Origin: Streptomyces sp. NBC_01237
GTDB lineage: Bacteria > Actinomycetota > Actinomycetes > Streptomycetales > Streptomycetaceae
DNA length: 64,000 nucleotides
Reading direction: 5' to 3'
Assembly: GCF_035917275.1 (NCBI RefSeq)
Contig: NZ_CP108508.1
Coordinates: 1,798,001-1,862,000, forward strand
Shown here: positions 9,101 through 17,027 of the stretch, in pieces
Numbering within the stretch: the first letter of the stretch is position 1
Layout: every line of letters begins with the position of its first letter
Notes under the pieces: model-generated
Seen by the model: only the letters and a program-made list of their open reading frames with translations
Database searches by the model: none
What the model was told of the DNA's origin: nothing
Translations under genes and position numbers: made by a program

Positions 9101-9623
9101 GCGCGAGCAGCGCGGCGGCCCGGTCGGGGCGGCCCGCGGCCAGCGCCCTGCCCACCTCGGAGGCGGGCCCGAGCAGCACGGTGAGCCCTTCGGCGGGCAG
9201 CGCGGGCCAGTCCACCAGGGGCGGCCCGCCCGCGGCGGACGGGTCCGCGGGTACGGCATGGGCGGCGGTGACGAGCCGGCACAGCTCCGCCCAGCCGCGG
9301 GCGCCGTCACGGGCGAGAAAGGTGACCCGGGGTGCGGATTCATCGACAAAGGCACCACCGCGGACGGGCGCGCGGAGCCGATGCGTACGACCCTCTTCCC
9401 TCGTACGCCGCGCCACCGCGAGGTCCGCCCCGAAGAGCGGCCGGATCCCGGCCTTCTCGCAGGCCCTGGCGAAACGGACCGTGCCCGCGAGGGTGTCGCG
9501 GTCGGTCAGCGCGAGGGCGTCCATCCCCCGCTCCGCGGCACGCCCGGCCAGCCGCTCCGGGTGCGAGGCCCCGTACCGCAGGGAGAACCCGGAAACGGTG
9601 CGCAGATGCGTGAACCCGGGCAT
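6141..9623 (-). CDS. dnaE2: Error-prone DNA polymerase III alpha subunit DnaE2
   Basis: The 1160-residue protein has the C-family layout: an N-terminal PHP domain (HLRTVSGFSLRYGASHPE, ALALTDRDTL), then the palm with GSGAGSLVNHLLGI and the catalytic acidic motif PDIDIDVESARR near residue 425, then a thumb/fingers region and a C-terminal OB-fold region (RVIFTTLDDGTGLVDLAFF). The PHP site has Arg where replicative DnaE has the second His of HLH, fitting the non-proofreading DnaE2 class. ATG at 9623 follows AGGAGG by 5 bases; a GTG two codons upstream would overlap that site. Translationally coupled to imuB and preceded by an SOS box, it is the damage-inducible translesion polymerase, probably not the replicative one. 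Confidence 0.93.
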   Translation of the reverse strand: MPGFTHLRTVSGFSLRYGASHPERLAGRAAERGMDALALTDRDTLAGTVRFARACEKAGIRPLFGADLAVARRTREEGRTHRLRAPVRGGAFVDESAPRVTFLARDGARGWAELCRLVTAAHAVPADPSAAGGPPLVDWPALPAEGLTVLLGPASEVGRALAAGRPDRAAALLAPWREMYGDDLRLEAVHHGREGTGPGSLRLAARTVGFAAEQGVRAVLTNAVRYADREQGPVADVLDSARRLVPVDPRRSPLDSGERWLKDARAMAETAGRITAAAGLGPDAGARLLAETRRTADACLVDPEDDLGLGAVHFPEPRLVGAGRRTAQRVLASRAAAGMVLRGYDRRRDHWERMHHELDIIAHHGFASYFLTVAQVVDDVRDMGVRVAARGSGAGSLVNHLLGIAHADPVEHGLLMERFLSKRRFVLPDIDIDVESARRLDVYRRIIGRFGAERVATVAMPETYRVRHAIRDVGAALSMDPAETDRLAKAFPHIRARDARAAMEELPELKEVARHKERYGRLWELVEALDALPRGIAMHPCGVLLSDATLLSRTPVMPTSGEGFPMAQFDKEDVEHLGLLKLDVLGVRMQSAMAHAVTEVKRASGEEVDLDAVPPGDPETYRLIRTAETLGCFQIESPGQRDLVGRLQPATFHDLVVDISLFRPGPVAADMVRPFIEARHGRAPVRYPHPDLEGPLRDTYGVVVFHEQIIEMVDIMTGCGRGEADRVRRGLSDPESQGRIRIWFARQAAAKGYGVEVIARTWEIIEAFGSYGFCKAHAVAFAVPTYQSAWLKAHHPAAFYAGLLTHDPGMYPKRLLLADARRRGVPVLPLDVNRSAAAHRIELVSGEEGGAGKWGLRLALPDVHGISEAEVARIEAGQPYTSLLDFWQRARPGRPVAERLAQVGALDAFGANRRDLLLHLSELHRARRSAGPGTHGAQLPLGEGRKSGSIGLPDLNDAERLSAELGVLSMDVSRHLMGDHHAFLEELGAVSAKRLREARHGETVLVAGAKAATQTPPVRSGRRVIFTTLDDGTGLVDLAFFDDSHAACAHTVFHSWLLLVRGVVQRRGPRSLSVVGAAAWNLAELAELRRTGGLDAVAARLAEVPDEDTASEEAAPGGAGGRRIQLSTGYEMNPWSDLQPPGEGAPTGRKLWHRSPGSAG

Positions 9624-9687
9624 CCGCACCTCCTGGACCGATCCGCTCTGTACTCACCACCCCCTGGCTCTCCACCATAGACCAAGT

Positions 9688-9703
9688 TCGAACACTCGTG
9701 CGA
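9688..9703. promoter_or_regulatory. SOS (LexA) box of the dnaE2-imuB operon
   Basis: TCGAACACTCGTGCGA matches the actinobacterial LexA operator TCGAAC-N4-GTTCGA with one mismatch in the right half. It lies 65 bp upstream of the dnaE2 start, where a promoter would be repressed. The match is seen; the consensus and LexA control of dnaE2 are established in mycobacteria and other actinobacteria. Confidence 0.8.
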
Positions 9704-9796
9704 TAACCGAGGGGCGAGGCACCCCTCCGACCGTTCCGTCAGCCATTCGGCCCTGCCCCACCTGCGTAAACAACGGGCCGCCCGGACCGTGGGGGC

Positions 9797-10849
9797 ATGA
9801 CTTTCGTCGACGAGGTGAAGAACGCCGTCACTCCACGGGCCGCCCTGCTCGTCATCGGGGTGCTCGGGCTGCAGCTGCTGTTCATCGCGTCCTACGTCGG
9901 GGCGCTGCACAAGCCGAAGCCGACCGATGTCGCGTTCGGGGTCGTGGCCCCCCAGCAGGTGTCCCAGCGACTCGTCACCCAGCTGGACGAGCTGCCCGGC
10001 GGCCCCCTGGACCCCCGCGAGGTCGGCGACGCCGCCGAGGCCCGCGAGCAGATCCTGAACCGCGACATCGACGGCGCCCTGATCGTCGACCCGGCGGGAA
10101 GGACCGACACCCTGCTGGTCGCCTCCGGCGGCGGCACCGTCCTGGCCTCCTCCCTGGAGAAGATCCTCACCGGGGTCGAGGCCACCCAGCGCCGGACCGT
10201 GCGCACCGTGGACGTGGCCCCCGCCTCCCGCGAGGACTTCGACGGGCTCTCGTCGTTCTACCTCGTCGTGGGCTGGTGCGTGGGCGGCTACCTCTGCGCC
10301 TCGATCCTGGCGATCAGCGCCGGCTCCAAGCCCGCCAACCGGCAGCGCGCGGTGATCCGGACCGGCGTCATGGCGCTGTACTCGATCGCGGGCGGGATCG
10401 GCGGCGCGATCATCATCGGACCGATCCTCGGCGCCCTGCCCGGCAGCGTGTGGGGCCTGGCCGGCCTGGGCGCGCTGGTCGTCTTCGCGGTCGGCATGAT
10501 CACGCTCGCCCTGGAGGCGCTGACCGGCATCGTCGGCATCGGCCTGGCCGTCCTGATCATCGTCATCGCGGGCAACCCGAGCGCGGGCGGCGCCTTCCCG
10601 CTGCCGATGCTGCCGGACTTCTGGCGGGCGATCGGCCCCGCCCTGCCACCGGGCGCGGGCACCTGGGTGGCCCGCTCGATCGCGTACTTCAAGGGCAACG
10701 CGATCACCGGACCGCTGCTGGTGCTCTCCGCCTGGGCGGTCGTGGGTACGGTCTTCACCCTGCTGCTGTCGATGCGGCACAAGCCGGAGGCGGCCCCGCC
10801 CGGCCCGGCGCCCACGGCGGCGGCACCGGGCGGGTCGACCCTCACCTGA
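9797..10849 (+). CDS. ABC-2/YhgE-like multi-spanning membrane protein
   Basis: The 350-residue protein has one N-terminal helix (AALLVIGVLGLQLLFIASYV), a large external domain of about 140 residues containing a pattern like bacterial ABC-2 permeases (VAFGVVAPQQVSQRLVTQL, IDGALIVDP), and then five or six C-terminal helices. This helix-loop-helices layout is typical of the DUF3533/YhgE-Pip group, which includes phage-infection and type VII-associated membrane proteins. No ATPase partner is adjacent. It overlaps the convergent secreted-protein gene by 8 bp. The function is unknown; export or cell-envelope work is a guess from topology. Confidence 0.75.
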   Translation: MTFVDEVKNAVTPRAALLVIGVLGLQLLFIASYVGALHKPKPTDVAFGVVAPQQVSQRLVTQLDELPGGPLDPREVGDAAEAREQILNRDIDGALIVDPAGRTDTLLVASGGGTVLASSLEKILTGVEATQRRTVRTVDVAPASREDFDGLSSFYLVVGWCVGGYLCASILAISAGSKPANRQRAVIRTGVMALYSIAGGIGGAIIIGPILGALPGSVWGLAGLGALVVFAVGMITLALEALTGIVGIGLAVLIIVIAGNPSAGGAFPLPMLPDFWRAIGPALPPGAGTWVARSIAYFKGNAITGPLLVLSAWAVVGTVFTLLLSMRHKPEAAPPGPAPTAAAPGGSTLT

Positions 10850-11453
10850 GCTTGTTCACGGCCACCCGGGTGGTCTCCTTGAAGGCGGCGACGGGCGGGT
10901 CGCCCCAGTTGCTCTCCCAGCTGACGATCGTCACGGTGTCGCCGTCGCGGCCCACCGAGACCAGCTGGTTCTGATACCCCCAGCCGCCCTGGAAGCCGAT
11001 GCCGTAGACATGGGCGCCCTCCTCGGCGGCGACCGCGCCGTGGTCCCAGAACGTCACGGGACGGCTCGGCTGCTCCTGCTCCATACGCGCCTCGCAGCCC
11101 GCGATCGACGCCTCGGCCTGGGCGCCGAATCCGGCGGCCGCGGCCTCGGTGGGGAAGACCACGGACACCTGCGAGCCCCCGGCCGTCTCCGGGGTGCCGT
11201 AGGTGGCGTTCCAGACATCCCCCTCGGGCAGAACGAGCGCCTCCGCGCAGATCGCCTGGTACGGCCCCTCGGAGGGACCGGACGACCAGTACCACGCCGA
11301 GAAGGGATCCGGCGGCATGTCCGACGGCTCCAGGAACCCCGGCATCGCCGCCTCTGCCGCACCGGCGGCCGAGGCCGGCACCGCTCCCGTCACCAACGCC
11401 GCGGCGACGGCAGCCACCACGATCCCTCCGGCCGGACGACGTCCACGTCTCAT
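10842..11453 (-). CDS. Secreted protein of unknown function
   Basis: The 203-residue product starts at the ATG at 11453, which follows GGGGGAAG. It opens with an Arg-rich signal peptide (MRRGRRPAGGIVVAAVAAALVTGAVPASAAG). The mature part has a Trp-rich stretch (DPFSAWYWSSGP), two cysteines (AICAEAL, IAGCEARM) that could form a disulfide, and an alternating beta-strand pattern ending in VSWESNWGDPPVAAFKETT. The size and paired cysteines recall the extracellular sensor-like domains found on PknH-type proteins or free lipoproteins, but I do not recognise a family with certainty. No operon partner. Confidence 0.7.
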   Translation of the reverse strand: MRRGRRPAGGIVVAAVAAALVTGAVPASAAGAAEAAMPGFLEPSDMPPDPFSAWYWSSGPSEGPYQAICAEALVLPEGDVWNATYGTPETAGGSQVSVVFPTEAAAAGFGAQAEASIAGCEARMEQEQPSRPVTFWDHGAVAAEEGAHVYGIGFQGGWGYQNQLVSVGRDGDTVTIVSWESNWGDPPVAAFKETTRVAVNKLR

Positions 11454-11646
11454 CGCACTTCCCCCTGCGGGTGACGCGGCGCCCGCCCCTCGGGCGCCGA
11501 CGCGATGAGCATGTGCCGATGCGGCCGGAGCGCACACCTTATGTGCACAGAAAGGCTGGATATGCACATGAGTTGTGCCGAATACCACCACTCTTCACGA
11601 GTTTCGCCCCGGACAGCAGGGCGCCCGGATGGCCGGAAATCCGAAC

Positions 11647-11687
11647 GTCCGGATGCCCGGCGCCTGTTCGGCACCGGGCATCCGGAC
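11647..11687 (-). terminator. Hairpin terminator of adhE
   Basis: A perfect 14-bp stem (11647-11660 with 11674-11687, left arm GTCCGGATGCCCGG) lies 20 bp after the adhE stop codon on the reverse strand. Confidence 0.75.
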
Positions 11688-11706
11688 GGGGTACGCGGGT
11701 CTCCGC

Positions 11707-14304
11707 TCAGCTGCCGTAGTACGCCCGCCGCATCAGCCGGACCATGTCGTCGATCATCGGCATCCGCGGGTTGGCGGGGGCGCACTGGTCGGCGTACGCG
11801 TTCATCGCCTGCTGGGGCAGCGCCTCGATGAACGCCGTCTCGTCGACGCCCTCCTCGGCGAAGGACGCCGGGATCCCGCACTTGGCGCGCAGTTCCTCGA
11901 CGGCCCGCGCGTAGGACTCCACGCCCTCGGCCGGGGTCGACGCGGGCAGCCCCAGCATCCCGGCGATCTCCTGGAACCGCTCCGGGGCCCGGTAGACCTC
12001 GGCCTTCGGCCACGGGGTGGCCTTGCCGGTGACCTGGCCGTTGTGCCGGATGACATGCGGCAGGAGCAGCGCGTTGGTGCGGCCGTGCGGGACGTGGAAG
12101 GTGTTGCCCAGGGTGTGGGCCATGGCGTGCACCAGGCCGAGGAAGGCGTTGGCGAAGGCCATCCCGGCGACGGTCGACGCGTTGTGCATCTTCTCCCGCG
12201 CCTCGGGGTCCCGCGCCCCGTCCACCACGCACCGCTCCAGGTTCCCGAAGATCAGCTTGATGGCCTGGAGGCAGAGCCCGTCGGTGTAGTCGTTGGCGTA
12301 GACGGAGACGTACGCCTCGGTGGCGTGGGTCAGCGCGTCGAACCCGGAGTCCGCGGTGACGTTCGGCGGCAGCCCCATCGGCAGCACCGGGTCGACGATG
12401 GCGACGTTCGGGGTGAGGGCGTAGTCGGCGAGCGGGTACTTCTGCGCCGCCGCCGGGTCGGAGATCACCGCGAACGGGGTGACCTCACTGCCGGTGCCCG
12501 AGGTGGTCGGGACGGCGACGAGCTGCGCCTTCTCGCCCAGCGAGGGGAAGGTGTAGGCGCGCTTGCGGATGTCGAAGAACTTCTCCTTGGTGTCCGCGAA
12601 CTCGACCTCGGGGTGCTCGTACATCAGCCACATGATCTTCGCCGCGTCCATCGCGGAGCCTCCGCCGAGCGCGATGATCGTGTCCGGTTCGAAGTCGCGC
12701 ATCAGCGCCGCCCCGGCCCGTACGGTCTCCAGCTCCGGGTTGGGCTCGACCTGGTCGATCACCTGGAGGGTCACCCCGGCGCCCGGACGGGAGTGCAGGA
12801 TGTCGATGACCTTCTGTACGTAGCCCAGCCTGCCCATGGTCTTGTCGGTGACGACGGTGACCCGGCTCAGACCGTCCATCTCGGCGAGGTGGCGCAGCGC
12901 GTTGCGCTCGAAGTAGATCTTCGGCGGCACCTTGAACCACTGCATGTTGTTGTTGCGCCGTCCGATCCGCTTGATGTTGACGAGGTTGACCGCGGAGACG
13001 TTGTCGGAGACCGAGTTGTGCCCGTAGCTGCCGCAGCCGAGGGTGAGGGAGGGCAGGAAGGCGTTGTAGACGTCGCCGATGCCGCCGAAGGTCGAGGGGG
13101 CGTTGACGATGATCCGGACCGCCTTGACGCGCCTGCCGAACTCCTCGGCCAGCTCCTCGTCCTCGGTGTGGATGGCCGCGCTGTGTCCCAGCCCGTGGAA
13201 CTCGACCATCCGGGCGGCGAGTCCGAGTCCGTGCTCGGTGGAGTCGGCCTTCAGGGCGGCCAGCACCGGGGAGAGCTTCTCCCGGGTGAGCGGTTCGCCT
13301 TCGCCCACCTCCGCGCATTCGGCGATGAGCAGCGAGGTGTTGTCGGGGACCTGGAATCCGGCCTGTTCGGCGATCCACTGCGGCGACCTCCCGACGACGT
13401 CCGCGTTCAGCTTCGCGCCGGAGCAGTTGGCGGCGAAGGCCGTGGTGCCGAAGACGAACTCCTCCAGCTTGGTCTTCTCGGCGGCGGTGACGACATACGC
13501 GCCCAGGCGCTCGAATTCCGCGAGGCCCTGGTCGTACACCTCGTGGTCGAGAATGACGGCCTGCTCGGAGGCGCAGATCATCCCGTGGTCGAAGGACTTC
13601 GAGAGCACGATGTCATGCACCGCGCGCCGGAGCCGGCCGCTTGCGGTGACATAGGCGGGCACGTTTCCCGCGCCGACACCGATGGCGGGCTTGCCGCACG
13701 AATAGGCGGCCTTGACCATGGCGTTCCCGCCCGTCGCCAGGATGGTGGAGACGCCGTCGTGGTTCATCAGGAGGCCCGTCGCCTCCATCGAGGGTTCCTC
13801 GATCCACTGCACGCAGTCCTCGGGCGCGCCGGCCGCGACCGCCGCGTCGCGGACCGTCCTGGCGGCCTCGGCCGAGCACCGCTGCGCGGAGGGATGGAAG
13901 GCGAAGACGATCGGATTACGGGTCTTCAGCGCGATCAGCGCCTTGAAGACGGTGGTGGAGGTCGGGTTGGTCACCGGGGTCATCGCGCAGACGACCCCGA
14001 CCGGTTCGGCGATTTCGGTGATGCCGTTCACCTCGTCGCGGCTGATGACCCCGACGGTCTTCAGCCCTTCCATCGAATGCGTGACGTGCTCGCAGGCGAA
14101 CAGGTTCTTGACGGCCTTGTCCTCGAAGATCCCGCGCCCGGTCTCCTCGACCGCCATCCGCGCGAGCTCGCCGTGCCGGGCGAGTGCCGCGAGCGATGCC
14201 CTCTTGACGATGTGGTCGACCTGTTCCTGCGTGAACGCCCCATAGGCGTCCAGCGCGTTCAGGGCCCTCTGGACCATTCCGTCCACCATCTCATCGGCCT
14301 TCAT
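11707..14304 (-). CDS. adhE: Bifunctional acetaldehyde-CoA/alcohol dehydrogenase AdhE
   Basis: The 865-residue protein fuses an N-terminal CoA-acylating aldehyde dehydrogenase (active Cys in HGMICASEQ, cofactor region KPAIGVGAGNVPAYV) to a C-terminal iron-dependent alcohol dehydrogenase. The latter shows ALGGGSAMDAAKIMW, an Asp/His metal set, and HAMAHTLGNTFHVPHGRTNALLLPHVIRHN with the metal-binding histidines. It reduces acetyl-CoA to ethanol in two NADH-consuming steps. ATG at 14304 follows GGAG and gives the normal N-terminus. A near-perfect Rex-type operator lies about 183 bp upstream, so expression should rise when NADH builds up under low oxygen. A full AdhE is unusual for a mainly respiratory soil actinomycete. 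Confidence 0.95.
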   Translation of the reverse strand: MKADEMVDGMVQRALNALDAYGAFTQEQVDHIVKRASLAALARHGELARMAVEETGRGIFEDKAVKNLFACEHVTHSMEGLKTVGVISRDEVNGITEIAEPVGVVCAMTPVTNPTSTTVFKALIALKTRNPIVFAFHPSAQRCSAEAARTVRDAAVAAGAPEDCVQWIEEPSMEATGLLMNHDGVSTILATGGNAMVKAAYSCGKPAIGVGAGNVPAYVTASGRLRRAVHDIVLSKSFDHGMICASEQAVILDHEVYDQGLAEFERLGAYVVTAAEKTKLEEFVFGTTAFAANCSGAKLNADVVGRSPQWIAEQAGFQVPDNTSLLIAECAEVGEGEPLTREKLSPVLAALKADSTEHGLGLAARMVEFHGLGHSAAIHTEDEELAEEFGRRVKAVRIIVNAPSTFGGIGDVYNAFLPSLTLGCGSYGHNSVSDNVSAVNLVNIKRIGRRNNNMQWFKVPPKIYFERNALRHLAEMDGLSRVTVVTDKTMGRLGYVQKVIDILHSRPGAGVTLQVIDQVEPNPELETVRAGAALMRDFEPDTIIALGGGSAMDAAKIMWLMYEHPEVEFADTKEKFFDIRKRAYTFPSLGEKAQLVAVPTTSGTGSEVTPFAVISDPAAAQKYPLADYALTPNVAIVDPVLPMGLPPNVTADSGFDALTHATEAYVSVYANDYTDGLCLQAIKLIFGNLERCVVDGARDPEAREKMHNASTVAGMAFANAFLGLVHAMAHTLGNTFHVPHGRTNALLLPHVIRHNGQVTGKATPWPKAEVYRAPERFQEIAGMLGLPASTPAEGVESYARAVEELRAKCGIPASFAEEGVDETAFIEALPQQAMNAYADQCAPANPRMPMIDDMVRLMRRAYYGS

Positions 14305-14486
14305 GGCAGGAACTCCTTCATCGAGTCTGTGTTCCTCCGCCCTTCCATTCGACACCGATGATCACTCGGAGGCTGTCGCCAAAGGCCCCGAACGCAGGGC
14401 CCAAAGTCCTTCACCGGGTGCACCATTCTCCCGGCGCACCTGCTCCCACCTGCGAAGACATCAAAGGACCAAAGCCCTACCCTGCC

Positions 14487-14504
14487 TTGTGAAAGATTTC
14501 ACAA
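14487..14504. promoter_or_regulatory. Rex-type redox operator upstream of adhE
   Basis: TTGTGAAAGATTTCACAA has perfect 8-bp arms (TTGTGAAA/TTTCACAA) around a 2-bp centre and matches the known Streptomyces Rex operator pattern TGTGAN6TTCACA. It is the best candidate for NADH/NAD+-responsive repression of adhE; it sits in the leader or promoter region between the sprD terminator and adhE. Confidence 0.8.
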
Positions 14505-14549
14505 ATAATCGCGCGGCTCCCCGGACCCGGGGTCCGAGACACGCCGGAA

Positions 14550-14574
14550 AGGCCCCCGGCTCAGCCGGGGGCCT
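14550..14574 (-). terminator. Hairpin terminator of sprD
   Basis: An 11-bp perfect stem (AGGCCCCCGGC with GCCGGGGGCCT) and a 3-base loop lie about 70 bp beyond the sprD stop on the reverse strand, before the adhE control region. Confidence 0.75.
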
Positions 14575-14644
14575 CGGTGTTCCGCGTTGTTCCGCGTCGT
14601 CCCGCGCTATCGCGCGCTCCTGCGCATTGTTCCGCCGGGACCGG

Positions 14645-15730
14645 TCAGCCGATCTCGGCCCCGAAGGCGGCCAGCGCCTCCGGTACCGGCTGGAAGAAGG
14701 TCTCCCCGCCCGAGGAGCAGTCGCCGCTGCCGCCCGAGGTCAGACCGATCGCGGTGTCACCCGAGAAGAGCGAGCCGCCGCTGTCGCCCGGTTCGGCGCA
14801 GACCGTCGTCTGGATGAGACCGTTGACGATGTCACCGTTGCCGTAGTTGACCGTGGCGTCCACGGCGGTGACCTCGCCGTCGTGCACCTGGGTGGTGGAA
14901 CCGCTGCGGGTCACCGACATGCCGACCGTCGCCTCGCCCGCCCGGGTGATCGGCTGGGTCGTCCCGTCGTAGAGGTCGACCTCGCTCGGGTGCTCCACCT
15001 CCGAGGTGTACTTGACCAGGCCGTAGTCGTTGTCCGGGAAGCTGGAGCCCTCGTTCGCCCCGATCTCCGCGCCGCCCTGCGAGTCCGACCAGCTGGTGAC
15101 GGCCTCGGTGCAGTGCCCGGCGGTCAGGAAGTACGGAGCGCCGTCCTTGACCACGTTGAAGCCGAGCGAACAACGGGAGCCGGAGCCCCAGATCGCGTCG
15201 CCGCCCGCGATGAGGGGCTTGAACTCTCCTGCGGTCCTCCTCAGTTCGGCCTTCTCGCCGAGCCCGGCGACCACCGCGGAGACCTTGTCCCAGGCCGCAC
15301 CGTCGACCGTGCGGTCGGCGGTGACGACCACCTTGTTGCTCACCGGGTCGACGGCCCAGGCGGTACCGGGCACCGCGGCCCGGTCGGTGAGGGTCGCGCG
15401 GGCGGACTTCAGCTCGGCGAGGGAGTTCCGTACGACCCTGGCCTCGGCACCCGCCTGGCGCACCCGCTCGGCGGCGGCCTCGTCGACCACGTTCACGACG
15501 AGGCTCCTCGCCCCGGCGTCGTAGTACGCGCCGGCCGTGTCACCGCCCAGGTCCTTGTCCAGGGTGGTGGCGAGCTTTCCGGCCGCGTTCGCGGTGAGCG
15601 TCCGCGCGGAGAACTGCGGCACATCGTCACTGGCGTTCGCAGTCTGAAACGTCATTCCCGCTGCGACCAGGGCGACGACGGCCGACCCGGTCACCGTCGC
15701 GCGCTTCCTGGATATGCGTCGATGCTTCAA
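14645..15730 (-). CDS. sprD: Streptogrisin D-like secreted serine protease (S1E) precursor
   Basis: The 361-residue preproprotein starts at TTG 15730, placed 5 bases after AGGAGGT. It has a basic signal peptide, an alpha-lytic-type propeptide of roughly 120-150 residues, and a mature chymotrypsin-fold domain beginning [18 protein letters not shown]. The triad is visible as TAGHC (His), FPDNDYGLV (Asp) and [10 protein letters not shown] (Ser). The cysteine pattern gives the usual disulfides. The mature sequence resembles streptogrisin D of S. griseus more than SGPA/SGPB. It digests proteins outside the cell. It is paralogous to the protease at 27882-28796 and in the same orientation. Confidence 0.93.
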   Translation of the reverse strand: MKHRRISRKRATVTGSAVVALVAAGMTFQTANASDDVPQFSARTLTANAAGKLATTLDKDLGGDTAGAYYDAGARSLVVNVVDEAAAERVRQAGAEARVVRNSLAELKSARATLTDRAAVPGTAWAVDPVSNKVVVTADRTVDGAAWDKVSAVVAGLGEKAELRRTAGEFKPLIAGGDAIWGSGSRCSLGFNVVKDGAPYFLTAGHCTEAVTSWSDSQGGAEIGANEGSSFPDNDYGLVKYTSEVEHPSEVDLYDGTTQPITRAGEATVGMSVTRSGSTTQVHDGEVTAVDATVNYGNGDIVNGLIQTTVCAEPGDSGGSLFSGDTAIGLTSGGSGDCSSGGETFFQPVPEALAAFGAEIG

Positions 15731-16106
15731 CTTCGACCTCCTGTGGGGCCGCGCACGGACAAGTGGGGTGCCCGTACACGGAGGATGGGGCCGCCCACTA
15801 TGGCGAGGCCGCCGGACAGCGCACAAGACCGACGCCCGGACGCACACACGACACCGACACTTCGCCCCTTTCGCGTTCACCTACGGGAAGGGGATGCAAC
15901 GGCCGTTCCATGTGCGAACACCCGTACAACCAGCGAACGTCTGCGGATACGGGCCGGGGCCCCCGCGGAATGCCCTGCTCAATACCTTCACGGTTCCTTC
16001 CGGCGAGGAGTCCCGGTCGCGCCCCTGATGGGTCATCATCGAAAAGGCAGCACACGCGGGCACACCGTGCCCGGACCGGCCGGGGAACCGAGCGGAGGAG
16101 GCACGG

Positions 16107-16991
16107 GTGCGAAGTCGGGTGCGCGCGGCGGACGGGCGGCATCTGATGGTGGAGCGCCTGGGTGATCCGCGCGGCAGACCGGTCTTCCTGCTCCACGGAA
16201 TGCCGGGCAGCAGGCTGGGCCCCGCTCCCCGCGGCATGGTGCTCTACCAGCGCCACACACAGCTGATCGCCTACGACCGCCCGGGATACGGCGGTTCCGA
16301 CCGGCACGCGGGCCGCCGGGTGATCGACGGTGTCGAGGACGTACGGGCGATCGCCGACTCGCTGGGGCTGGAGCGGTTCGCCGTCGTGGGCCGCTCCGGT
16401 GGCGCCCCGCACGCCCTGGCCTGCGCGGCGCTGATGCCGGACCGGGTCACCCGCACCGCCGCCCTGGTCGGCCTCGCCCCCTGGGACGCGGAGGGTCTCG
16501 ACTGGTTCGAGGGGATGGCGGCGTCCAATGTGCTCGCCTACTCCACCGCTGCCGCCGACCCGGACGGGCTCGCGGAGTCCTTCATCATCCGCTCGGCGGA
16601 GATCCGGCAGAACCCCGTCCGACTCCTGGACGATCTGCGCCGGGAGCTGACCGACTCCGACCGGGTGGTGGTCAACGACGCCGGTATCCGTTCGATGCTG
16701 CTGCGCAACTACCGCGAGGGGCTGCGCACCTCGGCGTACGGATGGATCGACGACGCCATCGCCCTCTGCCGACCCTGGGGCTTCGATCCGGCGTCGATCA
16801 CCGGACCCGTGATGCTCTGGCACGGGGAGAAGGACGTGTTCACCCCGGTCGGCCACACCCGCTGGCTGGCCGGACGGATCCCGGGGGTCACCGCCGTACT
16901 GGAACCGGCGGCGGCACACTTCGACGCACTGTCCGCGCTCCCCGGAATCCTCAACTGGCTGCTGGACGACCGGGAGCGCACGGACGCGTGA
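16107..16991 (+). CDS. Alpha/beta hydrolase
   Basis: The 294-residue cytoplasmic hydrolase shows VFLLHGMPGSRLG (oxyanion loop), AYDRPGYGGSDR, the nucleophile elbow VVGRSGGAPHALACA, an Asp in LWHGEKDVFTP and the catalytic His in EPAAAHFDAL. GTG at 16107 has a strong GGAGG 5 bases upstream. This is a generic hydrolase type with many possible ester or lactone substrates; nothing in the context narrows it. It is convergent with fxsT across a perfect palindromic terminator, which marks the left border of the fxs island. Confidence 0.88.
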   Translation: MRSRVRAADGRHLMVERLGDPRGRPVFLLHGMPGSRLGPAPRGMVLYQRHTQLIAYDRPGYGGSDRHAGRRVIDGVEDVRAIADSLGLERFAVVGRSGGAPHALACAALMPDRVTRTAALVGLAPWDAEGLDWFEGMAASNVLAYSTAAADPDGLAESFIIRSAEIRQNPVRLLDDLRRELTDSDRVVVNDAGIRSMLLRNYREGLRTSAYGWIDDAIALCRPWGFDPASITGPVMLWHGEKDVFTPVGHTRWLAGRIPGVTAVLEPAAAHFDALSALPGILNWLLDDRERTDA

Positions 16992-16997
16992 GCACGG

Positions 16998-17021
16998 CCG
17001 GGCCCGCCGCGGCGGGCCCGG
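16998..17021. terminator. Bidirectional palindromic terminator
   Basis: A perfect 24-bp palindrome (half-site CCGGGCCCGCCG) lies between the hydrolase stop (16991) and the fxsT stop (17028), serving both convergent genes. Confidence 0.8.
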
Positions 17022-17027
17022 TCCGGC

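Noticed and set aside
6165..9680. 1171-codon forward ORF opposite dnaE2
   Set aside because: It is the antisense shadow of dnaE2 created by GC-rich codon bias; no family motif, and dnaE2 on the reverse strand is unambiguous.
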